A stretch of DNA of 64,000 nt, taken from NCBI GenBank assembly GCA_021813405.1, contig JAKAKS010000018.1, positions 1-64,000 of the forward strand. Direction: 5' to 3'. This DNA is from Nitrospirota bacterium (lineage in GTDB: Bacteria > Nitrospirota > Thermodesulfovibrionia > Thermodesulfovibrionales > JdFR-88). The notes under the pieces are model-generated. The model ran no database searches and was not told the origin of the DNA. It saw nothing but the letters and a program-made list of their open reading frames with translations. The position numbers were made by a program, and so were the translations under genes. Positions 8,366 to 16,711 of the stretch are shown one piece after another (the stretch's first letter is position 1; each line of letters starts with the position of its first letter).

Positions 8366-9230
8366 AGCTGTAAGTTGACAGGTTTATCCCGGCCTTTTTT
8401 ATCATGCTGTAAAGGGCGCTGTAATCCCGGTCGCTTGCGGCCGTGAAGCCGCTTGCGCCCATCCCCCTCAGCACGCCGCCGGCCCCGGGGTCCGCGGACA
8501 TTCCCAGAAGCGCCGCCTTCAGCCTGCCTGCGGTGGTTTTGTCTATATTGCCGTTTATCGCAAGTACGTTATCGGGGAAGCCCGGCGCGGTATTCATGAC
8601 ACGCAGTTCTCTGGTTACGGAAGTGTTTTTGTAAGCAGTTGTTTCAAATACGCTGTCCTTGGCTGCGCCCATATCTGCCTGGCCGCTCAGGACGGCCGTT
8701 ATTGCAGCCTGATGCGTGCCCGCCCAGAATATTTTTACGTCGTTATCGATGTCTATGCCGAATTTTTTAAAATATATTCTCTGTGCCAGGTAGCCTGTGG
8801 TGCTCAGGGGGTCTACAAGAGCAATGGTCCTTCCCTTCATCGAGGCCGGGCTGTTTATTCTGCTGTTATTCCTGACGAAGGTGAATGCGGTGCATTTGCC
8901 GCCGGTGGCGGGCCTTATCTGCCGTGCCAGCGCTTCTATTTTTGCGTGGCTGTGCGCCATGCAGTAATCAAACGCCCCCATGAATCCGGCGTCCAGGGCG
9001 CCGTCCCTGAGCTCTTCATACAGCGCGCCGTAGTTTGGCAGGAATTTGATGCCTACCCGGATGCCAAGTTTTTGGCCAAGATATCTTGCAAGGGGGGCAT
9101 ACCGGTTAACTTCCTGTTCGATGCCATACTCCGGGATTACGCCGATTATCAGCTTCCCCTGGGCGCAGAGCGCCGGACGCCCGTGGGCAAGCAGCGCGAC
9201 GACGGCAAATATAATGAGCAATTTCTTCAC
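8346..9230 (-). CDS. PhnD-like phosphate/phosphonate-type periplasmic binding protein
   Basis: This 294-residue protein starts with a signal peptide (LLIIFAVVALLAHGRPALCA). The mature part begins KLIIGVIPEYGIEQEVNRYA and contains LSTTGYLAQRIYFKKFGIDI and SGQADMGAAKDSVFE. This is the pattern of the PhnD/type 2 periplasmic binding fold, in which a Ser/Thr loop holds the ligand. No phosphonate permease or ATPase lies nearby. The next gene is a chemoreceptor with a 20-bp overlap, so the protein more likely acts as a ligand-binding partner for sensing than for uptake. The ligand itself cannot be read from the sequence. Confidence 0.85.
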   Translation of the reverse strand: MKKLLIIFAVVALLAHGRPALCAQGKLIIGVIPEYGIEQEVNRYAPLARYLGQKLGIRVGIKFLPNYGALYEELRDGALDAGFMGAFDYCMAHSHAKIEALARQIRPATGGKCTAFTFVRNNSRINSPASMKGRTIALVDPLSTTGYLAQRIYFKKFGIDIDNDVKIFWAGTHQAAITAVLSGQADMGAAKDSVFETTAYKNTSVTRELRVMNTAPGFPDNVLAINGNIDKTTAGRLKAALLGMSADPGAGGVLRGMGASGFTAASDRDYSALYSMIKKAGINLSTYSYAKISD

Positions 9231-9304
9231 TTTCCCTCGCCCGCGCTTATAATAACAAATCTGTAAAATTCAAGCCACGGGACTTGTGGCGAGCTCACGT
9301 CCGG

Positions 9305-10357
9305 TCAGCCTTCGGGTGAGGCCGTTTTGCCCTTCAGGACATCCTCTATATATACCTTCTTTATGAATTCCACGACAAGTGCGGTAAGGGGAGTAGCGGC
9401 AATAACGCCAAGGATTCCAGCAAAAGAGCCCAGCAGCACCTGGGCGATAATGATAATACCCGGCGGCAGTTTGATCTGGTAGCGCTGGATCAGTGGATAT
9501 ACCACATATCCATCCAGTGTATGGATGAAAAGATACAGGAATATTACATACACTGTGGTTGCCGGGCTGGTGAGCAGGGCGATAAGCAAGGCCGGAATGG
9601 CTGAAACTATCGCGCCCAGGTAAGGGACAAATGTTAAAAGCATTGCCAATATTCCCAGGCTTAACGCCAGCGGCACGCCTATGAAATGCAGGCCCAGGGC
9701 AGAGAGCGTGCCTACCAAAGCCATCTCTATGAGCGTTCCCACGAGCCACCTGCGGAGGGCTGTTCCCATTGAATTGAAAAGCTCCTGAATGCTGGCTCTC
9801 TTTCTTTCCGGAAACAGGCTGAATATCCCCCGCATATACGCCTTCGGCTCAAATGACATGTAAACGGTAATAAAAAAGATCACAACCAGGTCTATGACAA
9901 TTCCGGAAAGAGAGGACAGGAAAGATTTGACTCTTTCAATTGCGTTGCCTCCTATCAGGGATTCCAGTTTCGGCGTCTTTCCGATGAATTTCCCGGCCGG
10001 ACCGGCCCCCAGCATGGAAGAAACGCGCGTCCAGGATTCTGAAAGCTTGCGGCCCATTTCGGATGCCTGTGCGGCAATACTGGGTACAAGCAGGATGTAA
10101 ATCAGAAAAAGCAATACCGCAACCGAAAGGTAAATGATAAATACGGAAATCGTGTCCGGCAGCCTTAATGTTTTGCTTAAAAAACCGCTTATGCCGCGGA
10201 TAAGTGTTGAAAAAAGAATGGCAAGGAATATAACAAGCAGAATGCGGACCGCAAACACCACAAACAGGGCACACAGGGTACACCCAAGTGCTATCAGGAC
10301 GGCAATAAGGGCCTTGCGCGCGAATGCTTTTTCCGCAGGTTTTGAATTTGCAGGCAT
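9305..10357 (-). CDS. AI-2E family (PerM/TqsA-type) membrane transporter
   Basis: The 350-residue protein has a paired N-terminal hydrophobic region (about 14-85), a soluble segment (about 90-145), and a C-terminal membrane region containing VPYLGAIVSAIPALLIALLT and the family-typical ILGVIAATPLTALVVEFIKK. Family members export small molecules such as AI-2 or run Na+/H+ antiport; the substrate here is unknown. A second, divergent family member lies at 25585-26634. It is a single gene 74 bp upstream of the PhnD-like gene on the same strand and may be cotranscribed with it. Confidence 0.88.
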   Translation of the reverse strand: MPANSKPAEKAFARKALIAVLIALGCTLCALFVVFAVRILLVIFLAILFSTLIRGISGFLSKTLRLPDTISVFIIYLSVAVLLFLIYILLVPSIAAQASEMGRKLSESWTRVSSMLGAGPAGKFIGKTPKLESLIGGNAIERVKSFLSSLSGIVIDLVVIFFITVYMSFEPKAYMRGIFSLFPERKRASIQELFNSMGTALRRWLVGTLIEMALVGTLSALGLHFIGVPLALSLGILAMLLTFVPYLGAIVSAIPALLIALLTSPATTVYVIFLYLFIHTLDGYVVYPLIQRYQIKLPPGIIIIAQVLLGSFAGILGVIAATPLTALVVEFIKKVYIEDVLKGKTASPEG

Positions 10358-10486
10358 ATGTTTTTCCGGAGCCGTGCTTGGGCTGATATTGGCCCAATGT
10401 GTTTCCTTACAGGCGTTTTAACAAGCGTTTTGATAATTAGAAGTTACCATTTGTTCCGCCCGCAGGCAATATTAACCCGGGCCGCT

Positions 10487-12130
10487 TTAAAGCATGTTTT
10501 TCCCGGAAAAAGAGAAGTAGCCGGATTTGCTGATTATGACGTGATCTGCAAGCTCTATCCTCAACAGCCTGCAAATGGTCTTTACGTTTAGTGTAAGCCG
10601 GATGTCCTCGGCGCTGGGTTCGAGCATTCCGGATGGATGATTGTGCACCAATGCTATGGCCGCCGCCCCGGCAAGCAGGGCGGACCTCACTATCTCCTGA
10701 GGGTAAACTGTTGCCTCGTCCGTTGTCCCGCGCGACACCACGTCGTAAGCTATCAGATTTTTCTGAGCGTCAAGGAAAACCGCAATGAAGTTTTCCTTGG
10801 GCTCCCAGGCCAGCCTGCCGAAAATCCTGTAGATGGAGAGGCCGTTTAAAAGTTTTGCGCTGTGGGGGGCGGTCTTTTCCCGTACAAAATAGCTCCTTAT
10901 TCTGTTTACGTGATACTTAAGGTCAAGGCCTCCGGCATTGCCCTCTCCAAAGGCCTCTCTTATTGCATGGGCAAGCTCTTCAAAATCGTAAGGCTTGCAG
11001 ATGAATTCAAACGGCGTCCCGTCCGCTATCTTTCCGCTGCTGCCTGCGCCGCTTGAAAGGATTGCCTTTATGCCGGGTTTTATCTGTTTGAAAATCTGGA
11101 GGACCTCTGTCCCCGGGATGCCAGGCAGGGCCATATCCAGTATGGCCATATCAATAAGGCCGGATTTTTCATTGAATATGTTCAGGGCCTCTTCTCCGCT
11201 GAAGGCGATAAAGACTGTATAACCGAGTGTCTCAAGCAATTCCTTTACGGCCTCGGCCACGTCGCGCTCGTCCTCCACAAGCAGAATGGTCTCGCAGCCG
11301 CCTTTCATCGCGCCATGCCCCATTTTGTTGCAGGGGTCATCCGGCTGTCCAGGGAAAAAAGCCGTAACTGCGGATATGTTGCTCACCACTTCCATCCAGC
11401 CGCCAAGGTCCTTAAGGGCCTGTTCAGCCAGACAGAGCCTTCCGCTGTTACCGGTTCCGGCCATGCCGCCATCCCATGTAATAGTGAGCCTTATAAACTC
11501 GCTGACCACAGTGCGGATTTTAATGGACTCGGGTGGCAATACTATGTTTTCAAGGGAGACGGTTATTAACCGCGGGCCGCTGCCGTTATGGGCGGTGGAG
11601 GACTCCCTTGCGGCCATCAGCAGGCCCATTACCGCCTGCTGTATCTGTGATGGAGCGCCGAATACCTTCCAGAGGCCAGGAGTGGCTTTCATGACCGTTT
11701 TTACCTTTGGATTCTCTATATTCAGCAGTTCCACCATTTTCCTGGCAAGCATGCCGGTATCTATGAGCTCCGGCCTGTTATTGTCCTGGCTGGAATACTG
11801 TATGTGCTGCACCATCTCCTTGCCGCGCCGGACCGCCGCGAGCGTCCTTTCGATATAGCCGCAGATATTTTCCGGCGATTTCATCTGGGCAAGCTCCATG
11901 TTGCTGAGGATCACTGAAAATATGTTGTTGAACTCGTGCGCTAAGCCGGCAACTGGCCATTCAAGTGGTTTCAGCGCCTGCCGGTGTTTGGACTTTAATG
12001 CCGCATTGCCATTGCCGCGATGGCGGGCCCGCATTACACCCCCATATGCGGCCTGTTCCGGGCGTGCGATTCCGGGGTCTGCGGCCTCAAAAGGGATTCT
12101 TATGGTTGTGTTGCCGGATTTGTTTGGCAT
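10487..12130 (-). CDS. Histidine kinase-receiver-RadC (JAB) fusion protein
   Basis: The 547-residue protein joins three modules. Residues 55-262 resemble a kinase core: the H-box AGLAHEFNNIFSVILSNMEL has a canonical His65, but the ATP-binding half lacks the N-box Asn residues (QAVMGLLMAARESS) and a clear D-x-G-x-G. Residues 279-395 form a full receiver with Glu286/Asp287, phospho-acceptor Asp332 and Lys379. Residues 425-547 are a RadC-type JAB/MPN domain with Glu446, His496 and His498 in LVHNHPSG, Ser506 and Asp509, so the metal-binding residues appear complete. RadC normally follows a DNA-binding HhH region, which is absent here. A strong AGGGGAC ribosome binding site precedes the ATG. It lies downstream of a kinase-regulator pair and behind twin palindromes. 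The function is unknown. Confidence 0.9.
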   Translation of the reverse strand: MPNKSGNTTIRIPFEAADPGIARPEQAAYGGVMRARHRGNGNAALKSKHRQALKPLEWPVAGLAHEFNNIFSVILSNMELAQMKSPENICGYIERTLAAVRRGKEMVQHIQYSSQDNNRPELIDTGMLARKMVELLNIENPKVKTVMKATPGLWKVFGAPSQIQQAVMGLLMAARESSTAHNGSGPRLITVSLENIVLPPESIKIRTVVSEFIRLTITWDGGMAGTGNSGRLCLAEQALKDLGGWMEVVSNISAVTAFFPGQPDDPCNKMGHGAMKGGCETILLVEDERDVAEAVKELLETLGYTVFIAFSGEEALNIFNEKSGLIDMAILDMALPGIPGTEVLQIFKQIKPGIKAILSSGAGSSGKIADGTPFEFICKPYDFEELAHAIREAFGEGNAGGLDLKYHVNRIRSYFVREKTAPHSAKLLNGLSIYRIFGRLAWEPKENFIAVFLDAQKNLIAYDVVSRGTTDEATVYPQEIVRSALLAGAAAIALVHNHPSGMLEPSAEDIRLTLNVKTICRLLRIELADHVIISKSGYFSFSGKNML

Positions 12131-12192
12131 TATTAGTCCCCTGTATTTTTAATTAAATAATTTTGAATATTTAAACCGGAGAAGGTTTTTTT

Positions 12193-12211
12193 AATTACCC
12201 CCGAAAAGGGG
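12193..12211. promoter_or_regulatory. Palindromic operator candidate, site 1
   Basis: AATTACCCCCGAAAAGGGG, with arms CCCC (12199-12202) and GGGG (12208-12211). It matches the site at 12236-12255 in 18 of 19 positions when that site is read in the same direction. It is probably a binding site for a dimeric regulator in front of the fusion gene. Confidence 0.55.
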
Positions 12212-12235
12212 AGAGCGGAGAATTTATTGCATTTA

Positions 12236-12257
12236 AATTACCCCCAAAAAGGGGGTA
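12236..12257. promoter_or_regulatory. Palindromic operator candidate, site 2
   Basis: TACCCCC-AAAAA-GGGGGTA is a perfect 7-bp-arm palindrome (12239-12257). Its centre lies 43 bp, about four helical turns, from site 1. Such phased spacing suggests two regulator dimers on one DNA face. The neighbouring LuxR-type regulator is the obvious but untested candidate. Confidence 0.55.
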
Positions 12258-12285
12258 GGCAAGTGGTAAACAACAGGGGGGGTGG

Positions 12286-12882
12286 TCAGCTGATCATCTT
12301 CATTACCGCAGAAACGAGGGCGGCCCTGTTATTGACGCCGAACTTGTTGTAAAGGCTGTCCAGGTATTGCTTGGCGGTGGATTCCTTGATGCACAATGCC
12401 CCGGCTATCTCCTGGTTTTTTGTGCAGCCGCTCTCGATCATCAGCTTAAGGATATTCATCTCCCTGGGGGTTATCTTCCAGGGTTTTATCCTGTCCCAGT
12501 AAAAGACCTCGTGTGCGTTTTTTTCAAGGCCTTTTTTTACTGATGCAAGAAGGTCCTCTATCTCAAACGGCTTTGTAAAGTAATCGAGCACCCCCTTGCG
12601 GATCGCCTCCACGGTGCTGTCGATGCTGGGGTAGGCGGTAATAATAATTACCGGCAGGCCGGGCATGTCCCTGAATATATAAGCGATCAAATCCATGCCG
12701 CCACTGCCCCCCGGCATCATCAGGTCCGTGATGACCAGGTCTATTTTTCTGCTTTTTAATACATCAATGGCCCCGTCCAGGGTTTTCGCTCCGGTTACGG
12801 CATAGCCGTGGCTGGTCAGGATGTAGGAGAGGTTTTTTCTGAGCACTTCTTCATCTTCGGCTATGAGGATATGGTATTGCAT
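12286..12882 (-). CDS. Response regulator, receiver plus LuxR-type HTH
   Basis: The 198-residue protein has a receiver domain (residues 1-120): acidic residues in LIAEDEEVLRKN, phospho-acceptor Asp53 in LVITDLMMPG, and Lys in YFTKPFE. A C-terminal LuxR/GerE helix-turn-helix (about 133-195) reads KITPREMNILKLMIESGCTK followed by KESTAKQYLDSLYNKFGVNN. It is a two-component DNA-binding activator. Its start lies one base after the kinase stop, so the pair is an operon. The 155-bp gap downstream, before the RadC fusion gene, contains two near-identical palindromes that could be its binding sites. The phosphodonor is uncertain because the partner kinase is degenerate. Confidence 0.92.
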   Translation of the reverse strand: MQYHILIAEDEEVLRKNLSYILTSHGYAVTGAKTLDGAIDVLKSRKIDLVITDLMMPGGSGGMDLIAYIFRDMPGLPVIIITAYPSIDSTVEAIRKGVLDYFTKPFEIEDLLASVKKGLEKNAHEVFYWDRIKPWKITPREMNILKLMIESGCTKNQEIAGALCIKESTAKQYLDSLYNKFGVNNRAALVSAVMKMIS

Positions 12883-12883
12883 A

Positions 12884-13666
12884 TTAAAAGGGAAGCTGCA
12901 ATTCGGCGGATTGCCTGCCGGTTTTGCCGTTCATCCTGAAGCGCACCGAGCCTGAATATTTGTGCGCAAGCTGCACGCAGATGTCCATCTCCAGCCCATG
13001 GCATCTTTCAGCGGCCCCGGTGTCTTCTATGCAAATGCTGATCTGCCGGCCGGGATTGCGGGTAATTATATAAAGTTCCTTTATTGCGGTCTTTTCCATT
13101 GCCTGCTCGGAATGCCTTACAAGGCCAAGCAGCATTTTCTTTAAATGCCCTTCATAGCACAGCAGTGGCGGAATCCCGGGCCCAAGTTCCGTAAACACGG
13201 ATATCCCGCTGCCGCACAATTTTCTTTTTACTATATCCAGGACTTTTTCGATCTCCGAATTGACGTCCACCGGCTGCATGAAATTTTCATTGGGCCCGTA
13301 AACGTCCAGCAGGGCCTTCACTATGGAAGACATCCTTGCAATCTCGCGCGATATCTCTCTTATTTTTTCCCTGTGCCCATCCGAGTCCAGCCGCATGTTC
13401 TCGACAATATAGAAAGACGTCCTCAGATTGGCAAGCGAACCGTTTATTTCCTGGGCAATCTCAGTGGCTATCATGCCTCTGGCTGCAAACTTTTCGGCCT
13501 CAACAAGCTTGCCCGAAATCTGGCTGGCTATCTCGGCCGCTATGGAGCTGCTCTTTCCTTTTGTGCGCATCGAGGCCACCGCAATAAACCCCCGCCTCCT
13601 GGAGATATCCGTCATGATCAGCGCATGCAAAAAAGTCTCGTCCGATTTGTTAATTCTAACTTTCAT
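12884..13666 (-). CDS. Degenerate sensor histidine kinase (H-box His replaced by Gln)
   Basis: This 260-residue cytoplasmic protein has the layout of a HisKA plus HATPase kinase without a membrane sensor. The H-box region reads GMIATEIAQEINGSLANLRT, with Gln72 where the phosphorylated His is expected (AHEIN in normal kinases). The N-box reads KKMLLGLVRHSEQAM, with both usual Asn residues replaced (Gly181, His185). A G1-like DTG is present at 215-217. It is probably a pseudokinase that may regulate or scaffold, for example as a partner of the His65-containing fusion protein downstream. It is operonic with the response regulator. The N-terminal 40 residues match no domain I recognise. Confidence 0.8.
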   Translation of the reverse strand: MKVRINKSDETFLHALIMTDISRRRGFIAVASMRTKGKSSSIAAEIASQISGKLVEAEKFAARGMIATEIAQEINGSLANLRTSFYIVENMRLDSDGHREKIREISREIARMSSIVKALLDVYGPNENFMQPVDVNSEIEKVLDIVKRKLCGSGISVFTELGPGIPPLLCYEGHLKKMLLGLVRHSEQAMEKTAIKELYIITRNPGRQISICIEDTGAAERCHGLEMDICVQLAHKYSGSVRFRMNGKTGRQSAELQLPF

Positions 13667-13713
13667 TCCGGATTTAGGGCAATGGGTTTTTTAAGGGTGG
13701 TTTTTTAAATAAA

Positions 13714-16293
13714 ATGCAAATCCGCCCTTTAAACATGGCATGCTTTTGGGGTATCCTAAAAAGACAACTTTTGGAGGTATTTAAACTGGCCGGCAAGTAC
13801 ATAGCTGAAGAAACAGAGCTTAAATGGCAGGGCCGCTGGGCCGGGCAGGACAGTTTTAAATGCCTGGCGGACGACCCGCGCCCCAAATTCTACTGCCTGG
13901 AGATGTTTCCATATCCCTCCGGCAGGATACACATGGGGCACGTACGCAACTACGCCATCGGAGACGTGATAGCCCGTTACAAGAGGATGCGGGGGTTTAG
14001 CGTCCTCCATCCCATGGGATGGGACTCTTTTGGCCTGCCCGCTGAAAATGCGGCCATAAAACAGGGCGCGCACCCCGCCCAATGGACCAGCGAGAACATA
14101 GCCTACATGAAAAAACAGCTTGCCAGGCTGGGATTGTCGTACGATTGGTCCAGGGAAGTGACCACCTGCCTGCCGGAATATTACAGGTGGAACCAGTGGT
14201 TTTTCATAAAGATGTTCGAGCAGGGGGTGGCGTACAGGAAGTCCTCTTTCGTCAACTGGTGCCCATCCTGCCTTACGGTGCTGGCAAATGAGCAGGTGAT
14301 AGACGGCATGTGCTGGAGGTGCGACAGCCAGGTTGTCCAGAAGGAGCTGGAGCAATGGTTTTTGAGGATCACCCAGTATCAGGACGAACTGCTGAAAGAC
14401 CTTGAAACCCTGAAGGGCTGGCCGGAGAACGTCACCCTCATGCAGAAAAACTGGATAGGCAGAAGCGAGGGTGTGGAGGCGCGCTTCCGGGTTGACGGAA
14501 CAACTGACGAAATAATTATTTTTACAACCAGGGCGGACACGCTCTTCGGGGCGGAGTTCGTTTGCATTGCCCCCGGCCATCATGTTGCTGAAAAATTCCA
14601 GATGGACGCCGGAGCGCTGAATCAGGTGAAAGAGCGCTATGGTAAATTGGATGAAAAGCACGGTCTTTTTACCGGCCGCTATGCAGTGAACCCGGTAAAC
14701 GGTAACAAAATCCCCATTTATATAGCCAATTTCGTTCTTATGGAATACGGCACCGGCGCAATCATGTCCGTTCCGGCGCATGATCAGAGGGACTACGAGT
14801 TTGCGGCCAAGTACGGCCTTCCGGTTAAAACGGTTGTGGTGTCCGCGGATGGCTCTGCCGCGCCGGAAGGAAAAGCATTTGAAGAAGACGGTGTGCTGGT
14901 GGACTCGGGCGAGTTTACGGGGCTTAAAAGCGCGGATGCCCGCAATAAGATAGCGGCCTGGCTGCAACAGAAAGGGCTTGGCCGGAAGGTGGTGAATTAC
15001 AGGCTGAGGGACTGGGGAATTTCCCGCCAGCGTTACTGGGGCACGCCCATCCCGGTGATATATTGCCCTGGCTGCGGAGCGGTGACCGTCCCGGAAGATC
15101 AATTGCCGGTGCGGCTTCCAACGGACGTGAAGTTTACGGGCAAGGGGGGATCGCCTCTGGCCGAATCGCCATCTTTCGTGAATACATCCTGTCCCAAATG
15201 CGGCGGGCCCGCGCGCCGGGAGACCGACACGATGGACACCTTCATGGACTCATCGTGGTATTACGTAAGGTATTGCTCTACCAAAGGCGAATATGCACTG
15301 GATAAAAACAACATAAAACGCTTCATGCCCGTGGACCAGTATGTGGGCGGCGTGGAGCACGCGGTTTTGCACCTGCTGTATTCAAGATTTTTTATGAGGA
15401 TTATCAGGGACCTGGGCATATCTGATGTTTCAGAGCCGTTTTCAAGCCTGCTTACCCAGGGGATGGTGTGCATGGAGACGCTCAAGTGCCCGGAGCACGG
15501 ATGGCTTTATCCGTCCGAAGCCAAAGGCGGCGTTTGCGCCCATTGCGGTAAACCGGTGGAGAAAGGCAGGACGGAGAAGATGTCCAAGTCCAAACGCAAT
15601 ATTGTGGACCCGGACCACCTCATATCCAGTTACGGGGCAGACACAGCAAGGCTTTTCTCACTTTTCGCGGCCCCGCCGGAGAAAGACCTTGAGTGGTCGG
15701 AAAAAGGCGTGGACGGCTCTTACAGGTTCATTCAAAGATTGTGGAATCTTGTTTTCTCTAATATTGAAAAGCTTAATTCGGTGAAAGGTTTTTCACCGGA
15801 AGCGATAACCCCGGTTGTGCGGAAGACCCATCAGACCATAATGCGTGTGACCAGGGACATTGAAAGGGACTACCACTTCAACACCGCCATTGCCGCCATG
15901 ATGGAGCTTGTAAACGCGATACAGGCGGAGTTTGCCTCCGGCAAGGAGGATTTGAAGGACGTCCGGTTTGCCCTTGAAAAAACCCTTCTTCTTTTAAGCC
16001 CGTTTTGCCCTCATGCCGCCAGCGAGCTTTGGGAGGCGCTGGGCAACGGCGATATCCAGACACAGAAATGGCCGGAATATGATGCGGAAGCCGCCAAAGA
16101 GGAAGAGATAGAGCTGGTAATACAGATAAACGGCAAGGTGCGGTCCAAGATCATGGTTGCGGCTGGGACGCCGGATGAGAAACTGAAGGAACTGGCGCTG
16201 GCGGACGGCAAGACGGCCGAGGCCACGGCGGGCAAGAGCATTAAAAATGTGTTTGTGGTGCGCGGCAGGCTTGTGAATATTGTGGTTAAGTAG
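13714..16293 (+). CDS. leuS: Leucyl-tRNA synthetase
   Basis: This class I synthetase charges tRNA-Leu and has an editing (CP1) domain. Motifs are the HIGH box as [11 protein letters not shown], the KMSKS loop as [15 protein letters not shown], a zinc module CPGCG/CPKCG, the editing segment around [13 protein letters not shown], and the C-terminal anticodon-binding part. The span is given from the first in-frame ATG (859 residues), but the start is uncertain. A perfect GGAGG at 13773-13777 sits 8 bases before an in-frame CTG at 13786, and similarity to the family begins right there ([17 protein letters not shown]). Initiation at CTG, giving 835 residues, is my preferred reading. The 24 codons before it do not resemble a LeuRS N-terminus. 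Confidence 0.97.
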   Translation: MQIRPLNMACFWGILKRQLLEVFKLAGKYIAEETELKWQGRWAGQDSFKCLADDPRPKFYCLEMFPYPSGRIHMGHVRNYAIGDVIARYKRMRGFSVLHPMGWDSFGLPAENAAIKQGAHPAQWTSENIAYMKKQLARLGLSYDWSREVTTCLPEYYRWNQWFFIKMFEQGVAYRKSSFVNWCPSCLTVLANEQVIDGMCWRCDSQVVQKELEQWFLRITQYQDELLKDLETLKGWPENVTLMQKNWIGRSEGVEARFRVDGTTDEIIIFTTRADTLFGAEFVCIAPGHHVAEKFQMDAGALNQVKERYGKLDEKHGLFTGRYAVNPVNGNKIPIYIANFVLMEYGTGAIMSVPAHDQRDYEFAAKYGLPVKTVVVSADGSAAPEGKAFEEDGVLVDSGEFTGLKSADARNKIAAWLQQKGLGRKVVNYRLRDWGISRQRYWGTPIPVIYCPGCGAVTVPEDQLPVRLPTDVKFTGKGGSPLAESPSFVNTSCPKCGGPARRETDTMDTFMDSSWYYVRYCSTKGEYALDKNNIKRFMPVDQYVGGVEHAVLHLLYSRFFMRIIRDLGISDVSEPFSSLLTQGMVCMETLKCPEHGWLYPSEAKGGVCAHCGKPVEKGRTEKMSKSKRNIVDPDHLISSYGADTARLFSLFAAPPEKDLEWSEKGVDGSYRFIQRLWNLVFSNIEKLNSVKGFSPEAITPVVRKTHQTIMRVTRDIERDYHFNTAIAAMMELVNAIQAEFASGKEDLKDVRFALEKTLLLLSPFCPHAASELWEALGNGDIQTQKWPEYDAEAAKEEEIELVIQINGKVRSKIMVAAGTPDEKLKELALADGKTAEATAGKSIKNVFVVRGRLVNIVVK
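13773..13788 (+). promoter_or_regulatory. Shine-Dalgarno sequence and CTG start candidate of leuS
   Basis: GGAGG (13773-13777), 8 bases, then CTG (13786-13788) in the leuS frame. The upstream candidates, ATG 13714, ATG 13735 and TTG 13771, have no ribosome binding site. Confidence 0.55.
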
Positions 16294-16320
16294 AAAGCGG
16301 GGCCCTGTTAAGGCATACGG

Positions 16321-16337
16321 TCCCGCCCGAGGCGGGA
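16321..16337. terminator. Hairpin downstream of leuS
   Basis: TCCCGCC-CGA-GGCGGGA is a perfect 7-bp stem 28 bp after the leuS stop. It lacks a T-run, so intrinsic termination is uncertain. Confidence 0.4.
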
Positions 16338-16367
16338 TATCCATCGACTTCATTGTTTATTTCCGTA

Positions 16368-16394
16368 GTCATTCCCGCTAAGGCGGCAATCCAA
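16368..16394. repeat. GTCATTCCCGC...GCAATCC-type dispersed repeat
   Basis: It begins GTCATTCCCGCTAAGGCGGC and ends AATCCAA, with a CCGC/GCGG stem. This resembles the widely scattered short palindromic repeat with GTCATTCCCGC and GGGAATCC ends known from many proteobacterial genomes. Only one copy is seen here. Confidence 0.5.
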
Positions 16395-16711
16395 TTTAAA
16401 ACAGGTGGTTGTGGCGTTCGCCGATGTGCTGAATTTCTATTTCAAAGTTTTTTCTTTTTTCGCGGGTGGTGTTCGTCTGCGTCGGGTTGCGGTCTTATCC
16501 ACCAGGTTCAGCGTGGTGCCATATGCGGTTTACATGAATACGGCAAACGGCCATCGCCGCTTGACTATCGGTAGGTTCCGCCGTTCCCACTTCGCTCAAT
16601 CGCCACTCTTTCCCGGTAACGTACAAGACAGGCTTCATACAAAGGATGATGGGTGGGATAATAACATCTTCGTTTCTTGACGGCCAAAAATCTGCGTGAT
16701 AGCTTAAACTC

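Larger units (their letters stand above)
16294..16711. other. Intergenic region with hairpins and a possible gene remnant, 418 bp
   Basis: After leuS comes a 7-bp hairpin (16321-16337) and a GTCATTCCCGC-type repeat (16368-16394). The rest is unexplained. On the minus strand a frame ending at 16495 reads as plausible protein (for example GKEWRLSEVGTAEPTDSQAA) but has no ribosome binding site and runs antisense into the archease start. Its codons (CGA, CGT, TTG, CCT) differ from neighbouring genes, so it may be the remnant of an acquired gene. Confidence 0.45.

Noticed and set aside
13756-15102. Long 448-codon open frame antisense to leuS
   Set aside because: It mirrors the leuS codon pattern, has no motifs, and lies fully inside a certain gene.
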